Shown here: positions 55,828-64,000 of the stretch, piece by piece
How the letters are laid out: every line of letters starts with the position of its first letter
Numbering within the stretch: position 1 is the stretch's first letter
NCBI RefSeq assembly: GCF_000753735.1
Contig: NZ_JPIN01000005.1
Location: 124,001-188,000, forward strand
Direction of reading: 5' to 3'
Source of the DNA: Pseudidiomarina atlantica
GTDB taxonomy: Bacteria; Pseudomonadota; Gammaproteobacteria; Enterobacterales; Alteromonadaceae
DNA length: 64,000 nucleotides
Notes under the pieces: model-generated
Databases searched by the model: none
The model's input: the letters and a program-made list of their open reading frames with translations, nothing else
Told to the model about the DNA's origin: nothing
Translations under genes and position numbers: made by a program

Positions 55828-57672
55828 ATGAAAAGAAGAACAACTATGTTAAAAAAATTACCTCTCGCGACAGCTGTGGCGCTAGCCTTCGCCGGATCTG
55901 CTGGGGCACATGCTGCAGAATTTGATGTAGGCGATTTCCGCGTTAAGTTTGATTCTATTATTTCGTATGGTGCTGCATGGCGTCTGGAAGATCCAGATCT
56001 ACGTGTGCTGCATCCAGGTAACGCTGCCGGCGGTATGGGGCAATCAGGCGTAGCTGACGACGGTAACCTGAACTATGACAAAGGCGATATGGTGTCATCG
56101 GTTATCAAGGGCGTACACGACCTCAGCGTTGATGCTGGCGACTATGGTGCCTTCGTTCGTTTCAAATATTGGTACGACGATGTCATCAAGAACCAAGAAG
56201 TTGCACATGGTCATACGGCTACCAACTACACGCCAGACGTTACCCTTTATAACGATGGTTTAGATGATTTCTCAACGGGTTCGGGTTTTGAACTGCTTGA
56301 CGCTTTCGTCTATGGCTACTTTGACTTGGGCGATATGCCAGTCAACGTGCGCCTAGGTCGCCAGGTATTGAGTTGGGGTGAAAGTACTTTCATCTTTAAC
56401 GGCGTCAACGCGGTTAACCCGATCGACGTTAACGCAATCCGCCGTCCTGGTGTAGAAATCAAAGAAGCGCTGCTGCCAGTTGGTATGTTGAACGTCAACC
56501 TAGGTTTGACCGACGCCACCAGCTTGGATTTGTTCTATCAGTACGAGTGGGACAACACTAAGCTTGATGGTTGCGGTACCTTCTTCTCGACGATCGACAT
56601 TTTAGGCGGTCCAGGCTGTAACAAAGTTACATTGAACCCACAGTTGGTCCCGGGCGATCCTTCAAGTAATTTGAGCGATGCGGAATCGGTTCAGTTCGGT
56701 ACTTACTTAGATCGTGCACCTAACATTGAGCCAGACGATGGCGGTCAATATGGTTTTGCGCTACGTAACTACAACATGGATCTCGACGTAGAGTTCGGTC
56801 TCTACTACATGAACATCCATAACCAGACGCCAATTATTTCGGCGTACAACTGGAAAGAACAACCAGCCCCTAACTTGAGCCATCCAGACGGTATTCCAAT
56901 TGCTGGCCCTGACTATGTATTGCAGTACCCAGAAGATACTGAAATCATGGGTGCGAGCTTCAGTACTAACTTCGGCTTGTGGTCAGTCGGTGGTGAATAT
57001 AGCTTCCGTCCTGATTCTCCAGTGCAAATCAATACCACTGAAATCCTTACAGCAGGTCTACGTGCCGGCGTTCCGAGTACCTTTGGTGACCGCATTCGTG
57101 TAGATGGCGAAGGTAACTTCACCAACTTAGGCGAATTGCAAGCAGGTTACGATGAACTTGATGTCAGCCAGTTCCAGTTAACCGGTATTCGTTTCCTTGA
57201 CAACGTGTTGGGCGCGAGTCGTTTGACCTTTATCGGTGAAGTAGCGATGAACAAAGTGCACTCGCTGCCAGGCCTTGATGAGCAACGGTATGGCCGTAAC
57301 CCAGTTTATGGTAAGTGCTTAACCGTTGCCGACCAACGCATGCTAGGGAATCCAAACCCAGCAGCCGACATCAACTGTGAAGGCTTCGTAACTGCATCTT
57401 CATGGGGCTATCGCGCACGTTTTGTAGCAGACTACAACAACGTGTTTGCTGGTTGGAACATGACGCCAACATTGGCTATTGGTCATGATGTCAAAGGCTA
57501 TTCGCCGAACAGCAACTTTATCGAAGGTCGTAAGACGGTCGGTTTAAGTGTTGATTTCAGCTACTTGTCAGCCTATAAAATCGGCGTTGGTTACAACATC
57601 AATACCGGTGGCGATTATGAGCCAGCATCTGACCGCGACTTCGCTGCGATTAGCTTCAGCTATAGCTTCTAA
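55828..57672 (+). CDS. DUF1302 family outer-membrane protein
   Basis: A 614-residue protein. A signal peptide (AHAAE cleavage) leads to DVGDFRVKFDSIISYGAAWR, the opening of DUF1302 proteins, and the chain ends in an aromatic beta strand (FAAISFSYSF), as outer-membrane barrels do. RLGRQVLSWGESTFIFNGVN is a further family landmark. The ATG at 55828 follows AGGTGG; a second ATG 6 codons on is also possible, while a GTG at 55819 is unlikely. Members often sit beside a DUF1329 gene, which is absent here. Function unknown; a role in export or uptake of lipids is often suggested. Confidence 0.88.
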   Translation: MKRRTTMLKKLPLATAVALAFAGSAGAHAAEFDVGDFRVKFDSIISYGAAWRLEDPDLRVLHPGNAAGGMGQSGVADDGNLNYDKGDMVSSVIKGVHDLSVDAGDYGAFVRFKYWYDDVIKNQEVAHGHTATNYTPDVTLYNDGLDDFSTGSGFELLDAFVYGYFDLGDMPVNVRLGRQVLSWGESTFIFNGVNAVNPIDVNAIRRPGVEIKEALLPVGMLNVNLGLTDATSLDLFYQYEWDNTKLDGCGTFFSTIDILGGPGCNKVTLNPQLVPGDPSSNLSDAESVQFGTYLDRAPNIEPDDGGQYGFALRNYNMDLDVEFGLYYMNIHNQTPIISAYNWKEQPAPNLSHPDGIPIAGPDYVLQYPEDTEIMGASFSTNFGLWSVGGEYSFRPDSPVQINTTEILTAGLRAGVPSTFGDRIRVDGEGNFTNLGELQAGYDELDVSQFQLTGIRFLDNVLGASRLTFIGEVAMNKVHSLPGLDEQRYGRNPVYGKCLTVADQRMLGNPNPAADINCEGFVTASSWGYRARFVADYNNVFAGWNMTPTLAIGHDVKGYSPNSNFIEGRKTVGLSVDFSYLSAYKIGVGYNINTGGDYEPASDRDFAAISFSYSF

Positions 57673-57690
57673 GTCACACCGAGTTCTAAC

Positions 57691-57716
57691 AAAAACCCGC
57701 TTCGGCGGGTTTTTTT
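57691..57716 (+). terminator. Intrinsic terminator after the DUF1302 gene
   Basis: AAAAACCCGC (57691-57700) pairs with GCGGGTTTTT (57705-57714) across a TTCG tetraloop, then T residues. Confidence 0.95.
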
Positions 57717-57792
57717 ATGCGTTTCATCGAACAGCTCTTGCAGAAACTAGTGCGACCATCGTAACGTCAATGACAACGTTCAAGGGGGCAAT

Positions 57793-59817
57793 ATGAAAAA
57801 ACTTATCGCTTTAACGCTTGCGGGTATGGCTTTGCCAGCTCTTGCTAGCGATACCAATTTATTCCAACCGGAAGATGTGTTCCAGCTAGAATACGCCAGT
57901 GCGCCGGCGATTCATCCTGAAGGTGGTTACACGGTCTTTATCCGTAACTATATGGACATCATGACCGACCGTAAATACGGCACTCTGTGGCGCGCCGATA
58001 ACAAAGGCGAATTGCGGCCGTTGCTAGGTGGCGACGCCAACGATCATTCGCAAGTGTGGTCACCAGATGGCAGCAAACTAGCGTTCGTTTCGAACCGCAG
58101 CGGTAGCAATCAAATTCACTTGTACTGGACCGATACCAAAGATCACGCGCCAGTGACGCGCCTCACCGGCTCACCCAGCAACCTGAGTTGGTCGCCTGAT
58201 GGCAAGTGGATTGCGTTTACCATGTTCACGCCAAAACCAAGTAAGGCACCGGTCAGTTTGCCCGCAGCACCTGAAGGCGCAAAATGGGCCGAGGCTCCTA
58301 AGTACATCGACAAAGACAATTATCGCTTCGATGGCGCTGGCTACCTGAAAGACGGCTACACCCAAATCTATGTAATGCCAGCAAATGGCGGTACGCCACG
58401 TCAAATTACCACTGGTGAATACAATCACGGCGGCGGGCTCACTTGGACTGGTGATAGCGCATCGATCATCTTCTCAGCTAACTTGCGCGATGACGCGTTT
58501 AATCAGCCGCAAAACTCCGAGCTCTATAGCGTGGCTGTTGCCGACGGCGAAATAACCCAACTGATCGATCGTGTCGGCCCAGACACTGCACCGACAGTGA
58601 GCCCAGACGGTAAGAAGCTCGCTTGGCTTGGTTATGATGATGAGAAAATGAGCCATCAGCTGACCAAACTATATGTAATGGATCTCGATGGCGAGGAACC
58701 ACGTGTGCTCACCAACGAGCTCGATTACAGCGTCAGTGACGTGCAGTGGGCCGATGATAGTCGCGGTCTGTACTTTTCGTACGACCGTCATGGTAAAGGC
58801 CACATCGTTTATCAAAATCTAAACGGTAAACGCTCGGAGCTGACCGACGAAATGGGTGGCCTGAGTTACGGACGTCCGTACAGTGGTGGCGACTTTGACG
58901 TGGTCGGTAACGGCCAACTGGTCTACACCTTAGCCCACCCGCAACGTCCAGCTGACTTGGTGCTGCGTAATGGTAATATGAAGCGTCAATTAACCCGTCT
59001 CAACGACGACTTATTTGCGCATAAACAACTCGGCAAAGTCGAAGAGATTTGGTATGCGTCAAAACATGGTGATTACGATATCCAAGGTTGGATCCTTTAC
59101 CCACCGAACTTCGATCCAACGCAGAAGTATCCACTGATTCTCGAGATTCATGGAGGTCCTCATACCGCTTATGCCAACACTTTCTCGGCTGAACTACAGT
59201 TGATGGCTGCTGCCGGTAATGTGGTGCTCTACACCAACCCACGCGGTAGTACTAGCTATGGCGAAGCGTTCGCACAAGAAATTCATCACAATTACCCGAG
59301 TCAGGATTACGATGACTTGATGGATGGGGTCGATGCGGTAATCGAAAAAGGCTTTATTGACGAAGAGCGTCTGTATGTCACCGGTGGTAGTGGTGGTGGT
59401 GTACTGACCGCGTGGATTGTCGGTCACACTGATCGATTCCGCGCAGCTGTCGTGGCGAAGCCGGTCATCAATTGGTACAGCTTCGTACTCACCGCTGATT
59501 TCTACAACTACTTCACCCAATACTGGTTCCCTGGTTTACCTTGGGAGAACTTGGAGCATTACATGAAGTATTCACCCATCAGCTACGTCGGCAATGTAAC
59601 CACACCGACGATGTTGCTGACCGGTGAAGCGGATTACCGGACGCCTATTTCTGAGTCCGAGCAGTATTATCAAGCGCTGAAATTAGCTGGCGTTGAGACT
59701 GCCATGGTACGCGTACCTAATGCGCCGCATGGCATCTACAGCCGTCCGTCGAACCTCATTGGCAAGGTCGCTTACATCTTGCATTGGTTTGAGAAGTACG
59801 GGGAAAAAGCGCAATAG
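57793..59817 (+). CDS. S9 family prolyl oligopeptidase / dipeptidyl peptidase
   Basis: A 674-residue exported peptidase with an 18-residue signal peptide (LAS cleavage). Residues about 30-400 form a beta propeller with WSPDGSKLAF and LSWSPDGKWIAFT repeats. The C-terminal alpha/beta hydrolase domain holds HGGPHTAYANTFSAELQ, the nucleophile YVTGGSGGGVLTAW (Ser533), an Asp in GEADYRTPISESEQ and the His in VPNAPHGIYSR. It would cut small peptides in the periplasm. Ribosome site AAGGGGG. Convergent with a glycosyltransferase gene 6 bp away; no clear terminator. Confidence 0.94.
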   Translation: MKKLIALTLAGMALPALASDTNLFQPEDVFQLEYASAPAIHPEGGYTVFIRNYMDIMTDRKYGTLWRADNKGELRPLLGGDANDHSQVWSPDGSKLAFVSNRSGSNQIHLYWTDTKDHAPVTRLTGSPSNLSWSPDGKWIAFTMFTPKPSKAPVSLPAAPEGAKWAEAPKYIDKDNYRFDGAGYLKDGYTQIYVMPANGGTPRQITTGEYNHGGGLTWTGDSASIIFSANLRDDAFNQPQNSELYSVAVADGEITQLIDRVGPDTAPTVSPDGKKLAWLGYDDEKMSHQLTKLYVMDLDGEEPRVLTNELDYSVSDVQWADDSRGLYFSYDRHGKGHIVYQNLNGKRSELTDEMGGLSYGRPYSGGDFDVVGNGQLVYTLAHPQRPADLVLRNGNMKRQLTRLNDDLFAHKQLGKVEEIWYASKHGDYDIQGWILYPPNFDPTQKYPLILEIHGGPHTAYANTFSAELQLMAAAGNVVLYTNPRGSTSYGEAFAQEIHHNYPSQDYDDLMDGVDAVIEKGFIDEERLYVTGGSGGGVLTAWIVGHTDRFRAAVVAKPVINWYSFVLTADFYNYFTQYWFPGLPWENLEHYMKYSPISYVGNVTTPTMLLTGEADYRTPISESEQYYQALKLAGVETAMVRVPNAPHGIYSRPSNLIGKVAYILHWFEKYGEKAQ

Positions 59818-59823
59818 CGCCTG

Positions 59824-60582
59824 CTATTGCTGACGTTGCGGGCCAGCCTTATGGTTGGCTCGCACACTATCGAAATACAATTTAATTTGATGTTTCAAGC
59901 GTTGCAACGGACGTTTCTGTTGCGCACGACGGTCACCAATCGCAAAAATATCGCTCTCATGCTCGTGACTGTTGTCGACCGTGTAGGGCAGCAAACCACG
60001 CACGTTGAGTCCTAATTCATCTTGCCACTGCAAATCAACATCCACCGGCCGATAAAACGGTGGCCGCTTTGCCAATAATTTTTGCGCACCAGCTGCACTG
60101 ACAACGTGACCACAAGCACCCATTGGCGGCTTACGGTAACGCACATAGCCAAAGGAACCAATATCACCCAGTTGAATGGCTTTTTGTTTCTTATAGGGCG
60201 CTGCAATCTTGATGAGATCCCACGCGTCGTCTAGTTTGGCAAGGGTCTGTGGTAAAAAACGGAAGCTATCGGCGAGGACCACATCGTCCTCTAAAATAAT
60301 CGCGTAATCGAGCTGTTGGTCGAGCACTGCTTGCCAGGCTTTGAGGTGGGATAAATAGCAACCGATTTCACCACGCGTGAGCTCGTAGTGATAATGGGTC
60401 TGCGCGCGTTTACGGTCGAAGACTTCGGCAATGTCAGCCTCACTAAGCAGCGCACCATCGACGCCTTCAATGCGCTGAAAGGGCAAACCAATCGCATTCA
60501 AGCTATGTGAAATGGTACGCCAGCGATGTGCCGAACGCGGTAAATTAATGACAAAAATAGCCCATTTAGCAGCTTGGCCCAT
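59824..60582 (-). CDS. Glycosyltransferase family 25 protein (LPS biosynthesis type)
   Basis: A 252-residue cytoplasmic transferase. FVINLPRSAHRWRTISHSLN at the start, FQRIEGVDG, the His/Glu segment GEIGCYLSHLKAWQAVL and the metal motif AIILEDDVVLADSF (about residues 91-104) are the family hallmarks. Members add a sugar, often galactose, to the LPS core. Same strand as the family 2 transferase upstream, with an 86-bp gap, so the two may form an LPS-core unit. Confidence 0.9.
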   Translation of the reverse strand: MGQAAKWAIFVINLPRSAHRWRTISHSLNAIGLPFQRIEGVDGALLSEADIAEVFDRKRAQTHYHYELTRGEIGCYLSHLKAWQAVLDQQLDYAIILEDDVVLADSFRFLPQTLAKLDDAWDLIKIAAPYKKQKAIQLGDIGSFGYVRYRKPPMGACGHVVSAAGAQKLLAKRPPFYRPVDVDLQWQDELGLNVRGLLPYTVDNSHEHESDIFAIGDRRAQQKRPLQRLKHQIKLYFDSVRANHKAGPQRQQ

Positions 60583-60668
60583 GTCGCCCTCCCTCTAATG
60601 CATACAACAACGTGAGGCGTCATTATACGACTGCAACGTCAGGGAGAATAGGCCTTTGCACTACTTTT

Positions 60669-61463
60669 TCATTGTTTAGGTGGAACTTTTTTGACTGCAC
60701 GTTTACGCCGATAAGCCATCTCATAAAGCTTGGCTTCGGTCAGGAAAAAATGAAACGCATCGATGTTGGCTTTAATAAAGCCGCGCCAACCTGACCAAAT
60801 CATCTGTCGGCCGAGATAGAACTTTAGAAACATCAGTGGGAAAATCAATAACAACCGCGGCAAACTACATGGACGGCCCTGCTGCTCGCGCTGCTCAGCT
60901 TTGAGCAATGAATAGGTGTTGAGCTTGTCCATGTAGCCATGCGCGCTGTCATAGCCGTAATGCTTCAAATAAATCGGCAAATAGGCGAGCGGGGGCTCCA
61001 CCTCAATGTGTTCATGCACGAGCACGTCGGTGTTCATGTGGCATTTGTCTTTGCGGTAGACCCGGCGGTATTTGTGGTGCCGTGCTTTGCGCAAACTATG
61101 GCCCATGAAGATATCATCATGGTGGATCCAAATGCCGTTCACATCGCCTACCGCAATGCGTTCACGGATCATTTGCAAGCCACCCGCAGGCAACACTTCA
61201 TCGCCATCCAGATTCAAAATCCAGTTATGGGTGCATTGCTTGATGCCAAACTCTTTTTGCTTGGCGTAGCCCGGCCAGTCATTGTGGACAATCCGTGCAC
61301 CATGCCGTTTAGCGATCTCTAAGGTTTCATCAGTAGAACCTGAGTCTATGATGACAATCTCCTCGACGCCGCGCACACTCTCGAGCACTTCGTCGAGATG
61401 CGCTGCTTCATTTAACGTGATCACGAACACACTCATTGGCGGAAAGTGGCTTTTTGCTGACAT
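60669..61463 (-). CDS. Glycosyltransferase family 2 protein, LPS-core type (WaaE/KdtX-like)
   Basis: A 264-residue transferase. MSVFVITLNEAAHLDEVLES opens the GT-A fold, followed by IVIIDSGSTDETLEIA and the metal motif NLDGDEVLP (about residues 92-100). The start at 61463 follows GAGG at good spacing; an upstream in-frame reading overlaps the ung control region. The C-terminal part has a hydrophobic segment (LLLIFPLMFLKFYLG) that probably binds the membrane. It resembles WaaE/KdtX inner-core glucosyltransferases. Divergent from ung. Confidence 0.88.
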   Translation of the reverse strand: MSAKSHFPPMSVFVITLNEAAHLDEVLESVRGVEEIVIIDSGSTDETLEIAKRHGARIVHNDWPGYAKQKEFGIKQCTHNWILNLDGDEVLPAGGLQMIRERIAVGDVNGIWIHHDDIFMGHSLRKARHHKYRRVYRKDKCHMNTDVLVHEHIEVEPPLAYLPIYLKHYGYDSAHGYMDKLNTYSLLKAEQREQQGRPCSLPRLLLIFPLMFLKFYLGRQMIWSGWRGFIKANIDAFHFFLTEAKLYEMAYRRKRAVKKVPPKQ

Positions 61464-61541
61464 GGCGAGCCTCAGGTTGCTAACATAAGTAGCCTCATGA
61501 TAACGCAAAATACGCTTAAATAGAGAATAGGGGAGCAGCAA

Positions 61542-62201
61542 GTGACCAAAAAAACTTGGACGGATTTACTCGCCGACGAGAAGCAGCAACCGTATTTTCA
61601 AGAGTTACTGGCGCGGGTGCAGCACGAACGCGAGCAAGGCAAAGCGATTTACCCGCCACGAGAACACGTCTTCCAAGCCTTTAAACTGACCCCATTAAAC
61701 ACTTTGAAGGTCGTCATCTTAGGCCAAGACCCGTACCACGGCCCCGGCCAAGCGCATGGCTTATGCTTTTCGGTACCGCCGGGCGTGCCTGCACCACCGT
61801 CGTTGAAGAATATCTTCAAAGCCCTGCAGCACGATTTTCCCGACTATCAGCCGCCACAACACGGCGATTTGACAACGTGGGCCGAACAAGGCGTGTTGTT
61901 GCTGAATACGGTGCTGACAGTTGAACAAGGTCAAGCCGGGTCGCATGCGAAATGGGGCTGGGAACGCTTTACGGATCACGTGATAGCGCAAATCAACGCG
62001 CATTGCGAAGGGATTGTTTTTCTGCTCTGGGGAGCGCACGCGCAAAAGAAAGGGGCACTGATCGACCGGCAACGGCATCATGTGCTCACGGCAGTGCATC
62101 CGTCGCCATTATCAGCCCACCGCGGGTTTTTGACCTGCGGCCACTTCAAACGCACCAACGAGCTGCTAGCGCAGCAGGCAAAGCCACCGATCAGCTATTA
62201 G
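61542..62201 (+). CDS. ung: Uracil-DNA glycosylase
   Basis: A 219-residue family 1 enzyme that removes uracil from DNA. The water-activating motif is [18 protein letters not shown] (Asp near residue 64), and the minor-groove loop is [11 protein letters not shown] (about 187-197). [21 protein letters not shown] also matches. GTG start preceded by GGGGAG. Ends 2 bp before a heptamer repeat element. Confidence 0.97.
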   Translation: MTKKTWTDLLADEKQQPYFQELLARVQHEREQGKAIYPPREHVFQAFKLTPLNTLKVVILGQDPYHGPGQAHGLCFSVPPGVPAPPSLKNIFKALQHDFPDYQPPQHGDLTTWAEQGVLLLNTVLTVEQGQAGSHAKWGWERFTDHVIAQINAHCEGIVFLLWGAHAQKKGALIDRQRHHVLTAVHPSPLSAHRGFLTCGHFKRTNELLAQQAKPPISY

Positions 62202-62202
62202 C

Positions 62203-62348
62203 TACTCGTTAGTCGTTACTCGTTAATCGTTAGGGGGAGATTTCCGCTCGTTCTTCTCTAAAGTCGACATAGAAGAAACAACACACAGAGCTTCATCCGC
62301 AAAAACAGATGCGCTCGACCTTAACGAGTAACGAGTAACGAATAACGG
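62203..62348. repeat. Heptamer inverted-array element, copy 8 (with shared core)
   Basis: Left arm CTCGTTAGTCGTTACTCGTT and on to TTAGGGGGAG; right arm TTAACGAGTAACGAGTAACG and on. The roughly 85-bp interior includes a stretch ending CATCCGCAAAAACA-GATGCGCTCGACCTT (62294-62322) that recurs in copy 9. It begins 2 bp after the ung stop and ends 5 bp before the DUF3545 stop codon. Confidence 0.85.
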
Positions 62349-62352
62349 TCTT

Positions 62353-62523
62353 TTAGAAATCGAGTTCGTCGAGTTCGAGATCGTCTTCGCAGCCCATCGC
62401 CGCTAATTCATCTCGCAACCGATATTTCTCTTTTAGCGCTTCAATTTCCCGCCACTTACGCTTGCTCGCGCGTGACTTGTTCTGTTTTGCTTCAACACCG
62501 TTTAGCTCTTCTGAATGATCCAT
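62353..62523 (-). CDS. Small DUF3545-like protein
   Basis: A 56-residue protein, too short for many gene finders. It begins MDHSEELNGVEAKQNKSRAS, continues with a basic helix (KRKWREIEALKEKYRLRDEL) and ends in an acidic tail (LELDELDF). The ATG follows a perfect AGGAGG. This composition matches what I recall of DUF3545 proteins, widespread in Vibrio and Alteromonadales and of unknown function. It is bracketed by heptamer repeat copies 8 and 9. Confidence 0.8.
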   Translation of the reverse strand: MDHSEELNGVEAKQNKSRASKRKWREIEALKEKYRLRDELAAMGCEDDLELDELDF

Positions 62524-62610
62524 GGGATCCTCCTAGCTTATAGTTCTTATTTTAGGCATAGCGCAACAGATAAATAACACTTGCTGAATAAAAACACAAG
62601 TGCTGGTCGC

Positions 62611-62763
62611 TACTCGTTAATCGTTAGTCGTTAATCGTTAGGGTGAGGTGGCCGCACATTTCTTTATAGTGTCGATATAGAGGAAAGAGTATGCGAAGTT
62701 ACATCCGCAAAAACAAAAGCGCTCGACCTTCACGATAAACGAATAACGACTAACGACTAACGG
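62611..62763. repeat. Heptamer inverted-array element, copy 9 (with shared core)
   Basis: Left arm CTCGTTAATCGTTAGTCGTT meets GGGTGAG; right arm AACGAATAACGACTAACGAC and on. The core near 62702-62730 (CATCCGCAAAAACA, then GCGCTCGACCTT) matches copy 8 with two or three differences and in the same orientation. It makes up half of the 315-bp gap between the divergent DUF3545 and suhB genes; the rest holds the suhB promoter. Confidence 0.85.
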
Positions 62764-62766
62764 GTT

Positions 62767-62795
62767 TTGCTTTTCACGAGCGTAGCGAGTATAAT
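62767..62795 (+). promoter_or_regulatory. Candidate suhB promoter
   Basis: TTGCTT (62767-62772), 17 bp, and a perfect TATAAT (62790-62795). It begins 4 bp after repeat copy 9. Leader of about 37 nt. Confidence 0.65.
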
Positions 62796-62838
62796 CCGCG
62801 GCCACAAAATCGTTCTTTCACAGCACAGGTAAATTGGT

Positions 62839-63639
62839 ATGCATCCCATGTTAAACATCGCGGTGCGCGCTGCGCGTGCGGCCGGTAAAATTTTAACGAA
62901 GAACTTCGGCGTCGAAGCTGATTTTAAAGTTCAGGCGAAAAGCCAGAACGACTTTGTCAGTGATATCGACAAAGCTGCAGAGCAAGCAATCGTAAACACG
63001 ATTCTGAAAACCTTCCCAGATCACAGCATTTTGGCGGAAGAGGCTGGCAGCATCGAAGGCAAAACACCAGAGCATCAGTGGATTATTGACCCACTTGATG
63101 GCACCACCAATTACCTGCGCGGTATCCCTCATTTCGCCATCTCTATTGCTTACCTTCACAAAGGTACGGTGCAGGCTGCGGTCGTTTACGATCCGCTGCG
63201 CGAAGAGCTGTTTTCAGCAAGCAAAGGCACCGGTGCCCAGTTAAATGGTAAACGCTTACGCGTTGGCGCTAAACGCGACCTCAATGGTGCGTTATTAGCT
63301 ACCGGTTTCCCGTTCAAACGTAAAGACCTGACGAAAGAATACCAAGCGATTTTTGGCGCACTCTTCGAGCACACTGCGGACATGCGTCGTTGTGGTTCAG
63401 CCGCGCTTGACTTAGCTTACGTGGCAGCCGGTCGCATTGATGCGTTCTGGGAATTTAGTCTGGAGAAGTGGGACATCGCCGCAGGCAGCTTGATTGTCCG
63501 TGAAGCGGGCGGTTTGATGACTGATTTCGCGGGTGGTCATGACTTTATGCAAAGCGGTCACACCGTTGCTGGTAGCCCGAAAGTTGTACAACACTTGTTG
63601 ACCAAAGCACGTCCCCACTTACCTGAAAGTATGAAGTAA
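62839..63639 (+). CDS. suhB: Inositol-1-monophosphatase SuhB
   Basis: A 266-residue phosphatase of the inositol monophosphatase family; in E. coli SuhB also joins the rRNA antitermination complex. Metal ligands lie in [31 protein letters not shown] (about residues 80-99) and [15 protein letters not shown]. Length is normal. The trmJ gene follows after 5 bp on the same strand, whereas in E. coli the two are divergent. Confidence 0.96.
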   Translation: MHPMLNIAVRAARAAGKILTKNFGVEADFKVQAKSQNDFVSDIDKAAEQAIVNTILKTFPDHSILAEEAGSIEGKTPEHQWIIDPLDGTTNYLRGIPHFAISIAYLHKGTVQAAVVYDPLREELFSASKGTGAQLNGKRLRVGAKRDLNGALLATGFPFKRKDLTKEYQAIFGALFEHTADMRRCGSAALDLAYVAAGRIDAFWEFSLEKWDIAAGSLIVREAGGLMTDFAGGHDFMQSGHTVAGSPKVVQHLLTKARPHLPESMK

Positions 63640-63644
63640 TCACT

Positions 63645-64000
63645 ATGCTCGACAATATTCGCATCGTCCTCGTCAACACCTCGCACACCGGCAATATTGG
63701 CTCGGTGGCGCGAGCTATGAAAACCATGGGGTTGTCGCAGCTAACTTTGGTGGATCCTGTGCAAGCTCCCGACAGCCATGCTTCGGCGTTGGCTGCGGGT
63801 GCCACCGACGTGTTGCATCATGCCAATATTGTCAGCACTTTGAGCGAAGCCATTAGCGATTGCGGCATGGTCATTGGTACCAGTGCCCGCAATCGTACCT
63901 TAGACTGGCCGTTACTCGGGCCCCGCGAAGCTGCCAGTCAGCTACTCGCTGAAAGTGCACATTACCAAGTTGCCTTGGTATTTGGGCGCGAAAGTAGCGG
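63645..64000 (+). CDS. trmJ: tRNA (cytidine/uridine-2'-O-)-methyltransferase TrmJ, N-terminal part
   Basis: The first 118 residues of a SPOUT methyltransferase, cut by the window edge. [20 protein letters not shown] and [18 protein letters not shown] are characteristic of TrmJ, and the visible end [11 protein letters not shown] enters the knotted SAM site. It methylates the 2'-OH of nucleotide 32 in several tRNAs. iscR-iscS often follow this gene, outside the window. Confidence 0.93.
   Translation, partial: MLDNIRIVLVNTSHTGNIGSVARAMKTMGLSQLTLVDPVQAPDSHASALAAGATDVLHHANIVSTLSEAISDCGMVIGTSARNRTLDWPLLGPREAASQLLAESAHYQVALVFGRESS

Overview
The window is a stretch of gammaproteobacterial chromosome at roughly 50% GC. 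The housekeeping gene set, the local gene orders (rplU-rpmA-obgE, rppH-ptsP-sulfite exporter-lgt-thyA, rimB-rimK, suhB with trmJ) and several small proteins typical of Alteromonadales (DUF3718-, DUF2982- and DUF3545-like) suggest a marine Alteromonadales bacterium, most likely near Idiomarina/Pseudidiomarina. That placement is inferred from remembered family patterns; no search was run. No tRNA, rRNA, CRISPR array or insertion sequence was seen.

Layout. 1-2841: RND efflux permease (cut by the window edge) and its lipoprotein adaptor, divergent from a LysR regulator. 4031-5240: two unrecognised secreted proteins. 5577-8165: acnB. 8330-12721: ATP-grasp protein, DUF4870 membrane protein, DUF885 lipoprotein and DyP-type peroxidase. 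12725-18544: argR, mdh, rhomboid/rhombosortase-like protease, ispB, rplU, rpmA, obgE, folA. 18667-22521: small secreted protein, TAP-like hydrolase and a NatAB-type ABC exporter. 22538-27952 (minus): FAD oxidoreductase, GNAT acetyltransferase, ahcY, adenosine-kinase-like PfkB kinase, folE2. 28111-31973: stand-alone HPt protein, ArcA-like regulator, histidine kinase and rsmC. 31979-35869 (minus): zinc deacylase-like protein, rimK, rimB, DUF2982 protein, mutH. 35958-41264: rppH, ptsP, sulfite exporter, lgt, thyA. 41644-46052: hipBA, tcdA, an AbiEii-type toxin-antitoxin pair, DUF1543 protein, csdE. 46183-47858: etfBA. 48025-55679: seven tandem paralogous secreted proteins. 55828-64000: DUF1302 outer-membrane protein, S9 peptidase, two LPS-type glycosyltransferases, ung, DUF3545 protein, suhB, trmJ (cut by the edge).

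Two things stand out. First, the seven-gene array encodes exported proteins of about 300-360 residues. Each has a signal peptide, a divergent N-terminal domain, one thrombospondin type 3-like calcium motif (DxDxDGxxDxxD), and a well-conserved C-terminal module with four cysteines in total and a half EF-hand-like segment. The array is split by terminators into about five transcription units, and some C-terminal segments are nearly identical in DNA while N-termini are not. I do not recognise the family. Second, nine intergenic copies of a repeat element are scattered through the window. Each has two arms of tandem 7-bp units in inverted orientation (TCGTTAN reading in, TAACGAN reading out) meeting at GGGTGAG/CTCACCC-like ends. 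One copy holds ten perfect TAACGAC units directly before hipB, and two copies sharing an internal core bracket the DUF3545 gene. A second, smaller repeat family is built around GGGCAGCCC and at one site looks like an intrinsic terminator.

Functional links: ahcY and the PfkB kinase would together clear S-adenosylhomocysteine and adenosine; rimB and rimK form a ribosomal protein S6 modification module; tcdA and csdE are normally partners but are separated here by a toxin-antitoxin pair; the HPt protein, ArcA-like regulator and nearby kinase resemble a split Arc system.
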